Below are positions 1-6,274 of a DNA stretch of 20,982 nt, piece by piece. The stretch spans positions 1-20,982 of the forward strand of contig DASSKC010000088.1 of NCBI GenBank assembly GCA_035690885.1. Direction: 5' to 3'. This stretch comes from Oleiagrimonas sp035690885 (GTDB lineage: Bacteria; Pseudomonadota; Gammaproteobacteria; Xanthomonadales; Rhodanobacteraceae). Numbering within the stretch: the first letter of the stretch is position 1; every line of letters starts with the position of its first letter. A program made the position numbers and the translations under genes. Below the pieces are notes generated by a model. The model saw only the letters and a list, made by a program, of their open reading frames with translations. It did no database searches and was not told where the DNA came from.

Positions 1-108
1 ACCGAGCCGGTGGTGCGGGTAACCGTGGAGGCCGCCGATGCCGATGAAGTGCGGGACGTGGTGCAAACCCTGGCCGACGTCGTAAAATCGGGGCACTCAC
101 GCTCGTGA
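1..108 (+). CDS. glmM: Phosphoglucosamine mutase, C-terminal end (partial)
   Basis: Reading frame 1 is open from the left edge to a TGA at 106-108 and gives 35 residues. It begins with TEPVVRVTVEAAD, which matches the C-terminal phosphate-binding domain of alpha-D-phosphohexomutases, where the preceding residues are normally SG (SGTEP..R). GlmM converts glucosamine-6-phosphate to glucosamine-1-phosphate in the cytoplasm, on the way to UDP-GlcNAc and peptidoglycan. The assignment to GlmM rather than a phosphomannomutase rests on the VRVxVE pattern and on the known glmM-tpiA neighbourhood in Xanthomonas-type genomes, which is inference from context. The catalytic serine and metal-binding loop lie outside the window. 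Confidence 0.75.
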   Translation, partial: TEPVVRVTVEAADADEVRDVVQTLADVVKSGHSRS

Positions 109-144
109 GCCTGTGACCCAGGACGCCATGGAACGGCCCGACGT

Positions 145-161
145 GTACCGCCCCGCGGTAC
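145..161 (+). other. Short perfect stem-loop with repeated GTACCGC units
   Basis: GTACCGC at 145-151 and its exact reverse complement GCGGTAC at 155-161 form a 7-bp stem with a CCC loop. A third GTACCGC lies at 169-175 in direct orientation. The group sits in the 89-base gap between glmM and the oxygenase gene. No T-tract follows, so it does not look like an intrinsic terminator. It could be an mRNA hairpin or an operator-like repeat for the oxygenase gene. Function is unknown. Confidence 0.4.
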
Positions 162-197
162 CGACTGCGTACCGCAACGTCAACCTGGAGATTCGCC

Positions 198-1133
198 ATG
201 CAGCACGTTCCCACCCTCGACATGCGCCGCTTCGACACCGACCGCGAGGCCTTCGTGGCCGAGCTGGGTGCGGCTTACCGCCAGTTCGGTTTTTGCTGCA
301 TCAGCCATCACGGCGTGTCACGAGAGCTGATCGACAGCGCCTACGTTGCGTTTGAGCGCTTTTTCGCGTTGCCCGCCGAAACCAAGATGGCCTATCACCT
401 GAAGGGGACGGGCGGCGCGCGCGGTTACACGCCGTTCAAGGTGGAAACAGCCAAGGACAGCGACTATCCGGATCTCAAGGAGTTTTGGCACATCGGTCGC
501 GAACTGCCGCCGGACTCCAGATATGCCGATGACATGGCGGCCAATGTCTGGCCCGCCGAGGTGCCGGATTTCCGGCGCGCCGGGCAGGGCCTGTACGCGG
601 CGCTCGACCAGCTTGGCGGTCGTCTGTTGCGCGCGCTGGCCTTGCACATTGCGTTGCCGGAAGACTGGTTCGAGGACAAGATCGACAGCGGCAACTCGAT
701 CCTGCGTCCCATCCACTATCCGCCGATCGAACACGGTGACGTGCCCAATGTGCGTGCCGGCGCGCACGAGGACATCAACCTGATCACGCTGCTGGTGGGC
801 GCCAGCGATGCCGGCCTTGAGGTCAAGACGCACGACGGTCACTGGCTGCCCATCACCACCGAAGGCGACGCCATCGTGGTGAACATCGGCGACATGTTGC
901 AGCGTCTGACCAATCGCGTGTACCCGTCGACCACCCATCGCGTGGTCAATCCATCGGGCGAAGCGGCGCGCAAGGCACGTTATTCGGTGCCGTTTTTCCT
1001 GCATCCCAATCCGGACATGGTGCTTGATCCGTTGCCGCAGTGCGTCAGCGACGCCAATCCGCGGCACTACGAAGGTACGCTCACCGCACACGAGTACCTG
1101 CAACAGCGCCTGCGCGAAATCGGCTTGATCTGA
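198..1133 (+). CDS. 2-oxoglutarate/Fe(II)-dependent oxygenase, isopenicillin N synthase-like family
   Basis: This 311-residue soluble protein has the layout of the isopenicillin N synthase/plant-type dioxygenase superfamily. An N-terminal DIOX_N-like region (about 5-120) contains YRQFGFCCISHHGV, and a C-terminal double-stranded beta-helix covers about 165-270. The iron-binding triad can be read as His190 and Asp192 (AHEDIN) with His247 (STTHRVV). Arg261 and Ser263 (RYS) form the usual RxS motif that binds the 2-oxoglutarate carboxylate. The start at 198 is supported by a GGAG at 187-190. The likely chemistry is oxidation of a small organic substrate using O2 and 2-oxoglutarate in the cytoplasm. 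The substrate cannot be deduced, because the neighbours (cell-wall precursor synthesis, glycolysis) do not suggest a pathway. Family assignment is firm; the specific role is unknown. Confidence 0.85.
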   Translation: MQHVPTLDMRRFDTDREAFVAELGAAYRQFGFCCISHHGVSRELIDSAYVAFERFFALPAETKMAYHLKGTGGARGYTPFKVETAKDSDYPDLKEFWHIGRELPPDSRYADDMAANVWPAEVPDFRRAGQGLYAALDQLGGRLLRALALHIALPEDWFEDKIDSGNSILRPIHYPPIEHGDVPNVRAGAHEDINLITLLVGASDAGLEVKTHDGHWLPITTEGDAIVVNIGDMLQRLTNRVYPSTTHRVVNPSGEAARKARYSVPFFLHPNPDMVLDPLPQCVSDANPRHYEGTLTAHEYLQQRLREIGLI

Positions 1134-1162
1134 CGGATCGACGTTTGTGGCGCGCGTCAAGA

Positions 1163-1191
1163 GTGCAATTGCGCGGCATGGCAGCTATCCT
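1163..1191 (+). promoter_or_regulatory. Weak candidate sigma70 promoter for tpiA
   Basis: A -35-like GTGCAA (1163-1168) and a -10-like TATCCT (1186-1191) are separated by 17 bases in the 90-base gap between the oxygenase gene and tpiA. Matches to consensus are about 3/6 and 4/6, so this is suggestive only. A promoter here would start the tpiA-secG-tRNA-nuo transcription unit. Confidence 0.3.
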
Positions 1192-1223
1192 TTGCGGCCT
1201 TTGTTCAGCCATGGGCCGCGACC

Positions 1224-1973
1224 ATGCGCAGGAAACTCATTGCCGGAAACTGGAAGATGCACGGATCGCGCGCGATGGCGGGCGATCTGGTCGATGCCAT
1301 TGCCGGCGACATGCCCGATGGTGTCGACGTGGTCGTGTTTCCGCCATTCCCGTATCTGGGTGAGCTGATTGCGCGGCACGGCGAGTCCCTGGGTGTGGGG
1401 GCGCAGGATGTGAGTGCGCACGCCGAGGCAGGGGCGTATACCGGCGAAGTGGCGGCGTCCATGCTGGCCGACGTCGGTTGCACGTGGGTGTTGACCGGGC
1501 ATTCGGAACGTCGCCAATACCATGCCGAGTCCAGTCAGCAGGTTGCCGCCAAGTTCGCGGCGGCCCTGGCAGCGGGGCTGACGCCGGTATTGTGCGTGGG
1601 TGAGCTGCTCGGCGAGCGCGAAGCCGGTCAAACCGAGGACGTGATCGCCGCTCAGCTCGATGCGGTACTGGATTTGTGCGGCATCGAAAGCTTTGCAAAT
1701 GTCGTGATCGGCTATGAGCCGGTATGGGCCATCGGCACCGGTCACACGGCCTCGCCGGAACAAGTTCAGCAAGTTCATGCATTCATCCGTAGCCATTTGG
1801 CCAAGCACGATGTTAAAATCCCGCTGATGACCCGGATCGTCTACGGCGGCAGCGTCAAGCCGGCCAATGCGGCCGAGCTGTTCGCGCAGCCGGATGTTGA
1901 CGGGGGATTGATCGGCGGTGCCGCATTGGTGGCTGCCGATTTTCTTGCCATTTGTGCCGCGGCACGATCCTGA
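1224..1973 (+). CDS. tpiA: Triosephosphate isomerase
   Basis: TpiA interconverts dihydroxyacetone phosphate and glyceraldehyde-3-phosphate in glycolysis and gluconeogenesis, in the cytoplasm. The 249-residue protein has normal family length and all catalytic residues of the single TIM-barrel domain. Asn9 and Lys11 are in GNWKM, the electrophilic His93 is in TGHSERR, and the base Glu165 is in VIGYEPVWAIGTG. The phosphate-binding GGS follows in VYGGSVKP, and GGLIGGAAL lies near the end. The start at ATG 1224 gives the usual N-terminus MRRKLIAGNWK, although the ribosome binding site is weak. secG begins 21 bases downstream, so the two are probably co-transcribed. Synteny of tpiA with secG and nuo is typical of Xanthomonadales. 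Confidence 0.98.
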   Translation: MRRKLIAGNWKMHGSRAMAGDLVDAIAGDMPDGVDVVVFPPFPYLGELIARHGESLGVGAQDVSAHAEAGAYTGEVAASMLADVGCTWVLTGHSERRQYHAESSQQVAAKFAAALAAGLTPVLCVGELLGEREAGQTEDVIAAQLDAVLDLCGIESFANVVIGYEPVWAIGTGHTASPEQVQQVHAFIRSHLAKHDVKIPLMTRIVYGGSVKPANAAELFAQPDVDGGLIGGAALVAADFLAICAAARS

Positions 1974-1994
1974 CGTGACGTGGTGGATTGATTT

Positions 1995-2519
1995 ATGCTC
2001 ATTATCTTCAGTGTCTTGTACATCCTGATTGCCACGGCGATGATCGTGCTGATCCTGATGCAGCGCGGCGAAGGTGCCAACGCGGGCGCCAGCTTCGGTG
2101 GCGGCTCGTCCGGCACCGTGTTCGGTGCGCGCGGATCGGCCAACTTCATGAGTCGCGCCACCGGTGTCCTGGCGGGATTGTTTTTCCTGCTGAGCCTGGG
2201 CATGGGCATTTACGTCACCAACAAGGGCGTGCCCAACCAGGGGCCGGACCTCGGTGTGATGGAAGGCGTGGCGACGTCCTCGAGCAGTGCGCAAAGCGTG
2301 GCTGTTCCCGCCAAGCCGACGAGCACGACCAGCGCCACGGCCGTGCCCAAGGCTGCCCAGCCGGCAGCCGCGGCGAGCCAGTCGGATGGCAAGGCGGAGA
2401 CGACTCAGGGAAGCGCCATTCCGGCGGCCACCGTGTCGACTGGAAAGGCCGACAAAGCTGACACCGGCACGACCTCGGCCGGGGACAAGCCCGATTCGTC
2501 CGGTTCGAGTAAAAACTAG
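1995..2519 (+). CDS. secG: Protein-export membrane protein SecG with extended polar C-terminal tail
   Basis: SecG is the small accessory subunit of the SecYEG translocon and stimulates SecA-driven protein export. Residues about 1-22 and 55-75 are hydrophobic and form the two membrane spans. Between them lies the conserved cytoplasmic loop with LMQRGEGANAGASFGGGSSG and VFGARGSANFMSR. The family core ends near residue 77. Residues from about 78 to 174 are a low-complexity Ala/Ser/Thr/Lys/Gly-rich tail with no recognisable domain, so the protein is much longer than the roughly 110 residues of E. coli SecG. The tail is probably disordered and polar; which side of the membrane it lies on follows from topology and was not tested. 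The start at 1995 follows tpiA closely, with a GTGGA upstream as a modest ribosome binding site. Confidence 0.95.
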   Translation: MLIIFSVLYILIATAMIVLILMQRGEGANAGASFGGGSSGTVFGARGSANFMSRATGVLAGLFFLLSLGMGIYVTNKGVPNQGPDLGVMEGVATSSSSAQSVAVPAKPTSTTSATAVPKAAQPAAAASQSDGKAETTQGSAIPAATVSTGKADKADTGTTSAGDKPDSSGSSKN

Positions 2520-2534
2520 AGTTTCATTGTCATT

Positions 2535-2620
2535 GCCCAGGTGGCGGAATTGGTAGACGCACTACCTTGAGGGGGTAGCGACCACTGGTTGTGGGGGTTC
2601 GAGTCCCCCCCTGGGCACCA
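2535..2620 (+). tRNA. tRNA-Leu (anticodon GAG)
   Basis: The 86-base gene folds as a class II tRNA. The acceptor arms GCCCAGG (2535-2541) and CCTGGGC (2610-2616) pair fully, followed by discriminator A2617 and an encoded CCA (2618-2620). The anticodon stem CTACC/GGTAG encloses the loop TTGAGGG with anticodon GAG at 2569-2571. A long variable arm and a T arm of GGGGG-TTCGAGT-CCCCC follow. It lies 15 bases after secG and 79 bases before nuoA. I see no strong promoter or terminator around it, so it is probably cut out of a longer secG-nuo transcript. Confidence 0.97.
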
Positions 2621-2630
2621 TACAGGCCCG

Positions 2631-2659
2631 TTCGCGCAGGCTTTCCCCGGCCGCGCGAA
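2631..2659 (+). other. Stem-loop in the nuoA leader just after tRNA-Leu
   Basis: TTCGCGC (2631-2637) and GCGCGAA (2653-2659) are exact reverse complements with a 15-base loop. The stem starts 11 bases after the tRNA CCA end and lies ahead of the nuoA ribosome binding site. There is no T-tract, so it is not a terminator. It could protect the new 5' end of nuo mRNA after tRNA processing; this is inference from position only. Confidence 0.35.
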
Positions 2660-2699
2660 TGTGACCGCTGATGCGTTCAATCGCGGAGGTTTGCCACAA

Positions 2700-3056
2700 G
2701 TGCTTGCCGAATACTGGCCCATACTTCTGTTCATCGCGGTCGCCGTCGGCATCGGCATCGCGCTTCTGGCCATCGGTCTCCTGATCGCGCCGAACCGCCC
2801 CGACAGCGAGAAACTTTCACCGTACGAGTGTGGTTTCGAGCCGTTCGAGGACGCTCGTCAGCGATTCGATGTGCGCTATTACCTGATCGCCATCGTGTTC
2901 ATCCTGTTCGACCTGGAAGTGGCGTTCCTGTTCCCGTGGGCGGTGGTGTTCGACAAGATCGGCATCATCGCGCTGATCGAGATGGTGCTGTTCCTGGCGC
3001 TGCTGGTCGTCGGTTTTGCCTACATCTGGAAAAAGGGAGCGCTGGAATGGGAGTGA
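2700..3056 (+). CDS. nuoA: NADH-quinone oxidoreductase subunit A
   Basis: NuoA is a small membrane subunit of complex I at the junction of the peripheral and membrane arms. The frame is open from inside the tRNA, but the best start is GTG at 2700. GGAGG at 2685-2689 precedes it, and the resulting 118-residue protein begins (M)LAEYWPILLF, the usual length and N-terminus of the family. Three hydrophobic spans are visible (about 5-27, 60-82 and 88-110). The conserved cytoplasmic loop with PYECGFEPFEDARQRFDVRYY carries the Cys that marks the loop near the quinone channel. The C-terminus ends YIWKKGALEWE and overlaps nuoB by 10 bases. An in-frame GTG at 2661 would add 13 residues and is less likely. 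Confidence 0.95.
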   Translation: MLAEYWPILLFIAVAVGIGIALLAIGLLIAPNRPDSEKLSPYECGFEPFEDARQRFDVRYYLIAIVFILFDLEVAFLFPWAVVFDKIGIIALIEMVLFLALLVVGFAYIWKKGALEWE

Positions 3057-3640
3057 TATCAACCATTGACCGGGTGATGCACAACCCGGAGCCGCTGAAC
3101 CTCGTTGACGACATCCTGCGGCCAGCTGGCGACAATCCGGTGGCGCAGCGTGGCTTTGCGACCACCAGCATCGATGCCTTGATGAACTGGGCACGCACCG
3201 GTTCCATGTGGCCGATGACATTCGGTCTGGCGTGCTGCGCGGTGGAAATGATGCATTCCGGCGCCGCGCGCCTGGATCTGGACCGTTACGGCGTCGTGTT
3301 TCGTCCCAGCCCGCGCCAGAGCGACGTGATGATCGTCGCCGGTACCCTGGTCAACAAGATGGCTCCGGCGCTGCGCAAGGTCTATGACCAGATGCCCGAG
3401 CCCAAGTGGGTGATTTCCATGGGCAGCTGCGCCAATGGCGGCGGGTATTACCACTATTCATACTCCGTGGTGCGCGGCTGCGACCGCGTGGTGCCGGTGG
3501 ACATCTACGTGCCGGGCTGCCCGCCCACGGCCGAAGCCTTGATCCACGGCATCCTGCAGTTGCAGAAAAAGATCCGCCGTACCCACACCATCGCGCGTTC
3601 GCCCTCGCCGCTGGACAAGGTCGGTGGCAAACATGACTGA
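3047..3640 (+). CDS. nuoB: NADH-quinone oxidoreductase subunit B (cluster N2 protein)
   Basis: NuoB carries the terminal [4Fe-4S] cluster N2 that hands electrons to quinone, in the connecting arm of complex I. The 197-residue protein has the four ligands Cys63 and Cys64 (LACCAVEMMH), Cys128 (GSCANGGG) and Cys158 (PGCPPTAEA). The conserved segment around TGSMWPMTFGLACCAVE precedes the first pair. The open frame extends further upstream, but ATG 3047 gives the expected MGVISTIDR N-terminus. It overlaps the nuoA end by 10 bases, which fits translational coupling. Its own stop overlaps the nuoC start by 8 bases. Confidence 0.98.
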   Translation: MGVISTIDRVMHNPEPLNLVDDILRPAGDNPVAQRGFATTSIDALMNWARTGSMWPMTFGLACCAVEMMHSGAARLDLDRYGVVFRPSPRQSDVMIVAGTLVNKMAPALRKVYDQMPEPKWVISMGSCANGGGYYHYSYSVVRGCDRVVPVDIYVPGCPPTAEALIHGILQLQKKIRRTHTIARSPSPLDKVGGKHD

Positions 3641-4379
3641 GCAACAAGAAGACACCCGCCTGGCCGGGCAGTTGCGGGCGCGTTTTGGCGACAAGCTCAA
3701 ACGCGTGATCTGCGAGCGCGGCGAAACCACCATTGAAGTGACGCCGGCGAACCTGATCGAGATTGCCACCGCTCTGCGTGACGAGGCCGAATTCCGTTTT
3801 GCTTCGTTCATCGACATCTGCGGTGTCGATTACCTGAGCTATGGCCAGGTCGAATGGGACACCGACGATGTGACTGCCACCGGCTTTTCGCGCGGTGTGG
3901 AAGGCCAGTCGGCCGGTCGTTTCGACTGGGAAGAGCGGCCGGACCAGACCGTGACGACGGATTTCGAGCACCGTTTTGCGTCGGTCATGCACTTGCTGTC
4001 GCTTGAACACAATATGCGTTTGCGCGTGCGCGTGTTCTGCGAGGATGATCATTTTCCCGTCGTGCCGTCGGTCACGTCGCTGTGGACCGGAGCCAACTGG
4101 TTCGAGCGCGAGTCGTTCGACCTGTTCGGCATCATCTATGACGGACATCCGGATTTGCGCCGCATCCTGACCGATTACGGCTTTGTCGGTCATCCGTTCC
4201 GCAAGGATTTCCCGCTGATCGGCAACGTCGAGGTCCGTTACGACCCCGAGGCCGGGCGCGTGATTTACGAACCGGTGTCTTCGGTCGAACCCCGGGTGCT
4301 GGTCCCGCGCGTCATTCGCGACGACTCCGACCTGCTTCAAGCGCAGGCCGAAGCCGCCGATCACTGGCAGGAGAACTGA
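3633..4379 (+). CDS. nuoC: NADH-quinone oxidoreductase subunit C
   Basis: NuoC (30-kDa subunit family) is a soluble structural subunit of the complex I connecting arm that packs against NuoD and NuoB. The 248-residue protein carries the family signature ERESFDLFGIIYDGHPDLRR at about 158-177, followed by ILTDYGFVGHPFRKDFPL. ATG 3633 was preferred to the in-frame GTG at 3624, since GGTGG just upstream serves as ribosome binding site. Residues about 70-115 are an extra polar stretch in the N-terminal half, also known in Xanthomonas NuoC proteins. nuoC and nuoD are separate genes here, unlike the fused nuoCD of E. coli. nuoD starts one base after the stop. Confidence 0.97.
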   Translation: MTEQQEDTRLAGQLRARFGDKLKRVICERGETTIEVTPANLIEIATALRDEAEFRFASFIDICGVDYLSYGQVEWDTDDVTATGFSRGVEGQSAGRFDWEERPDQTVTTDFEHRFASVMHLLSLEHNMRLRVRVFCEDDHFPVVPSVTSLWTGANWFERESFDLFGIIYDGHPDLRRILTDYGFVGHPFRKDFPLIGNVEVRYDPEAGRVIYEPVSSVEPRVLVPRVIRDDSDLLQAQAEAADHWQEN

Positions 4380-4380
4380 T

Positions 4381-5643
4381 ATGCCAGCTCAGGAAATCCG
4401 CAATTATTCGATGAACTTCGGTCCGCAGCATCCGGCCGCGCACGGTGTGCTGCGCCTGATCCTGGAGATGGATGGCGAGACCGTGGTCAAGTGCGACCCG
4501 CACGTGGGCCTGCTGCACCGTGGCACCGAGAAGCTGGCCGAATCCAAGCCGTTCAATCAGTCGATCGGATACATGGATCGCCTCGACTACGTGTCGATGA
4601 TGTGCAACGAGCACGGTTACGTGCGTGCCATCGAGAACCTGCTCGGCATCGAGGTGCCGCAGCGTGCGCAATACATCCGCACCATGTTCGACGAGATCAC
4701 GCGCATCCTCAATCATCTGATGTGGATCGGTTCGAACGCGCTCGATCTGGGTGCCATGGCGGTGTTCCTGTACGCCTTTCGCGAGCGCGAAATCCTCATG
4801 GATACCTATGAGGCGGTGTCCGGTTCGCGCATGCATGCGACCTACTACCGGCCGGGCGGCGTGTACCGCGATCTGCCGGATGTCATGCCCAGGTATCAGG
4901 AGTCGCGCTGGCACAAGGGCAAGGACCTGGAGCAATTCAACTCCTGGCGCGAGGGTTCGCTGCTCGACTACATCGATGCCTTCACCGACTACTTCCCGGG
5001 CAAGGTCGACGAGTATGAAGAGTTGCTCACCGACAACCGCATCTGGAAGCAGCGTACCGTCGACATCGGCATCGTCAGCCCCGAGCAGGCGCTGAGCTGG
5101 GGCATGAGCGGCCCGATGCTGCGCGGCTCGGGCATTGCCTGGGATCTGCGCAAGAAGCAACCGTATGCGGCCTACGCCGACATGGACTTCGACATCCCGC
5201 TGGGCAAGACCGGCGACTGCTATGACCGCTATCTGGTGCGTGTCGAGGAAATGCGTCAGTCCAACCGCATCATCAAGCAGTGCGTGGACTGGTTGCGTGC
5301 CGATACCACCGGGTTCTCCATCGCACAGAATTACAAGGTTGCGCCGCCGCGCCGTGCCGAGATGAAAAACAGCATGGAAGCGCTGATTCATCACTTCAAG
5401 CTGTTCACCGAAGGCTACTGCGTGCCCGCCGGCGAGACCTACGCCGCGGTCGAGGCACCCAAGGGCGAATTCGGCGTGTACATGATTTCCGACGGCGCCA
5501 ACAAGCCGTTCCGGTGCAAGGTGCGCGCGCCCGGTTTTGCCCATCTTTCCTCGATGGATGCCATCGCTTCCGGTCACATGCTGCCTGACGTGGTGGCCAT
5601 GATCGGTACTTACGACCTCGTGTTTGGCGAAGTCGACCGCTGA
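4381..5643 (+). CDS. nuoD: NADH-quinone oxidoreductase subunit D
   Basis: NuoD (49-kDa subunit family, related to NiFe-hydrogenase large subunits) forms the quinone pocket with NuoB. The 420-residue protein starts MPAQEIRNYSMNFGPQHPAAHG. The GPQHPAAHG loop (14-22) carries the conserved quinone-site histidine His17, and Tyr70 in MDRLDYVSMM corresponds to the quinone-binding tyrosine of the family. The C-terminus GTYDLVFGEVDR is the usual ending. The start is one base after nuoC and is preceded by CAGGAGA as ribosome binding site. Some Xanthomonas relatives have about 15 more N-terminal residues, but no suitable start is seen here. Confidence 0.98.
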   Translation: MPAQEIRNYSMNFGPQHPAAHGVLRLILEMDGETVVKCDPHVGLLHRGTEKLAESKPFNQSIGYMDRLDYVSMMCNEHGYVRAIENLLGIEVPQRAQYIRTMFDEITRILNHLMWIGSNALDLGAMAVFLYAFREREILMDTYEAVSGSRMHATYYRPGGVYRDLPDVMPRYQESRWHKGKDLEQFNSWREGSLLDYIDAFTDYFPGKVDEYEELLTDNRIWKQRTVDIGIVSPEQALSWGMSGPMLRGSGIAWDLRKKQPYAAYADMDFDIPLGKTGDCYDRYLVRVEEMRQSNRIIKQCVDWLRADTTGFSIAQNYKVAPPRRAEMKNSMEALIHHFKLFTEGYCVPAGETYAAVEAPKGEFGVYMISDGANKPFRCKVRAPGFAHLSSMDAIASGHMLPDVVAMIGTYDLVFGEVDR

Positions 5644-5655
5644 GGATCACGAAAC

Positions 5656-6183
5656 ATGCGAGCCACAGGCAATTTCGACCAGGTGAAAGACGTCGACCCG
5701 ATGGTCGCGCTCACCAACGAGACGCGCCAGCATATCGACCACTGGGCGGCCAAGTTTCCGGCTGACCGCAAGCGCTCGGCGCTGATCCAGAGTCTGCATG
5801 CGGCGCAGGAACAAAACGATGGTTATCTCACCGACAAGCTGATCGCGGCGGTGGCCAAATACCTGGACCTGCCGGCGACGTGGGCCTATGAGGTAGCCAG
5901 TTTCTACTCGATGTTTTCGCTCGAGCCGGTGGGCCGCCACGACGTGGCCGTGTGCACCAACATTTCGTGCTGGCTCAACGGTGCCGAGGACATGGTCAGC
6001 CATTGCGAAAAGAAGCTTGGCATCAAGCTTGGCGAAAGCACCAGCGATGGGCGCGTGTATCTCAAGCGCGAGGAAGAGTGTCTGGCCGGCTGCTGCGGCG
6101 CGCCGATGATGGTGGTCGATGGCCACTACCACGAGAAGCTGACGCCCGAAAAGATCGATCAGATCCTCGACGAACTCAAATAA
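5656..6183 (+). CDS. nuoE: NADH-quinone oxidoreductase subunit E
   Basis: NuoE (24-kDa subunit) is a thioredoxin-like [2Fe-2S] protein in the NADH-oxidising module and carries cluster N1a. The 175-residue protein has a helical N-terminal part (about 20-75) and a thioredoxin-fold part (about 85-175). The four cluster ligands are Cys100 and Cys105 (CTNISC) with Cys142 and Cys146 (EECLAGC); an additional Cys147 directly follows. The N-terminus MRATGNFDQVKDVDP resembles that of Xanthomonas homologues. It begins 12 bases after nuoD. It is followed by the longest gap in the nuo cluster, which holds an inverted REP pair. Confidence 0.97.
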   Translation: MRATGNFDQVKDVDPMVALTNETRQHIDHWAAKFPADRKRSALIQSLHAAQEQNDGYLTDKLIAAVAKYLDLPATWAYEVASFYSMFSLEPVGRHDVAVCTNISCWLNGAEDMVSHCEKKLGIKLGESTSDGRVYLKREEECLAGCCGAPMMVVDGHYHEKLTPEKIDQILDELK

Positions 6184-6189
6184 CACCCT

Positions 6190-6255
6190 TGTAGGAGCGG
6201 CGGAAGCCGCGACCGGCTGAATCATCAGGCAACCGCGGCCGCCGCCGCTCCTACA
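6190..6255 (+). repeat. Inverted pair of GTAG-type REP sequences (REPIN-like element)
   Basis: TGTAGGAGCGGCGG (6190-6203) and its exact reverse complement (6242-6255) bound a 66-base element that fills most of the nuoE-nuoF gap. Each arm is the start of a REP unit of the 'GTAGGAGCGGC' type common in Pseudomonas, Stenotrophomonas (SMAG) and other Xanthomonadales. Inside the left arm, GCGGC-GGAA-GCCGC forms a small hairpin, and the right arm contains the related GCGGC-CGCC-GCCGC. Such elements are non-autonomous and are mobilised by RAYT-type transposases (established for the class; no such gene is in the window). It could fold into a large hairpin in nuo mRNA and affect stability or the nuoE/nuoF expression ratio, which is inference. 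Confidence 0.85.
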
Positions 6256-6274
6256 TGCAAAGAGCACAACTGCC

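Noticed and set aside
2828..3046. N-terminal extension of nuoB
   Set aside because: It is an out-of-frame reading of nuoA. Family length and N-terminus support ATG 3047.
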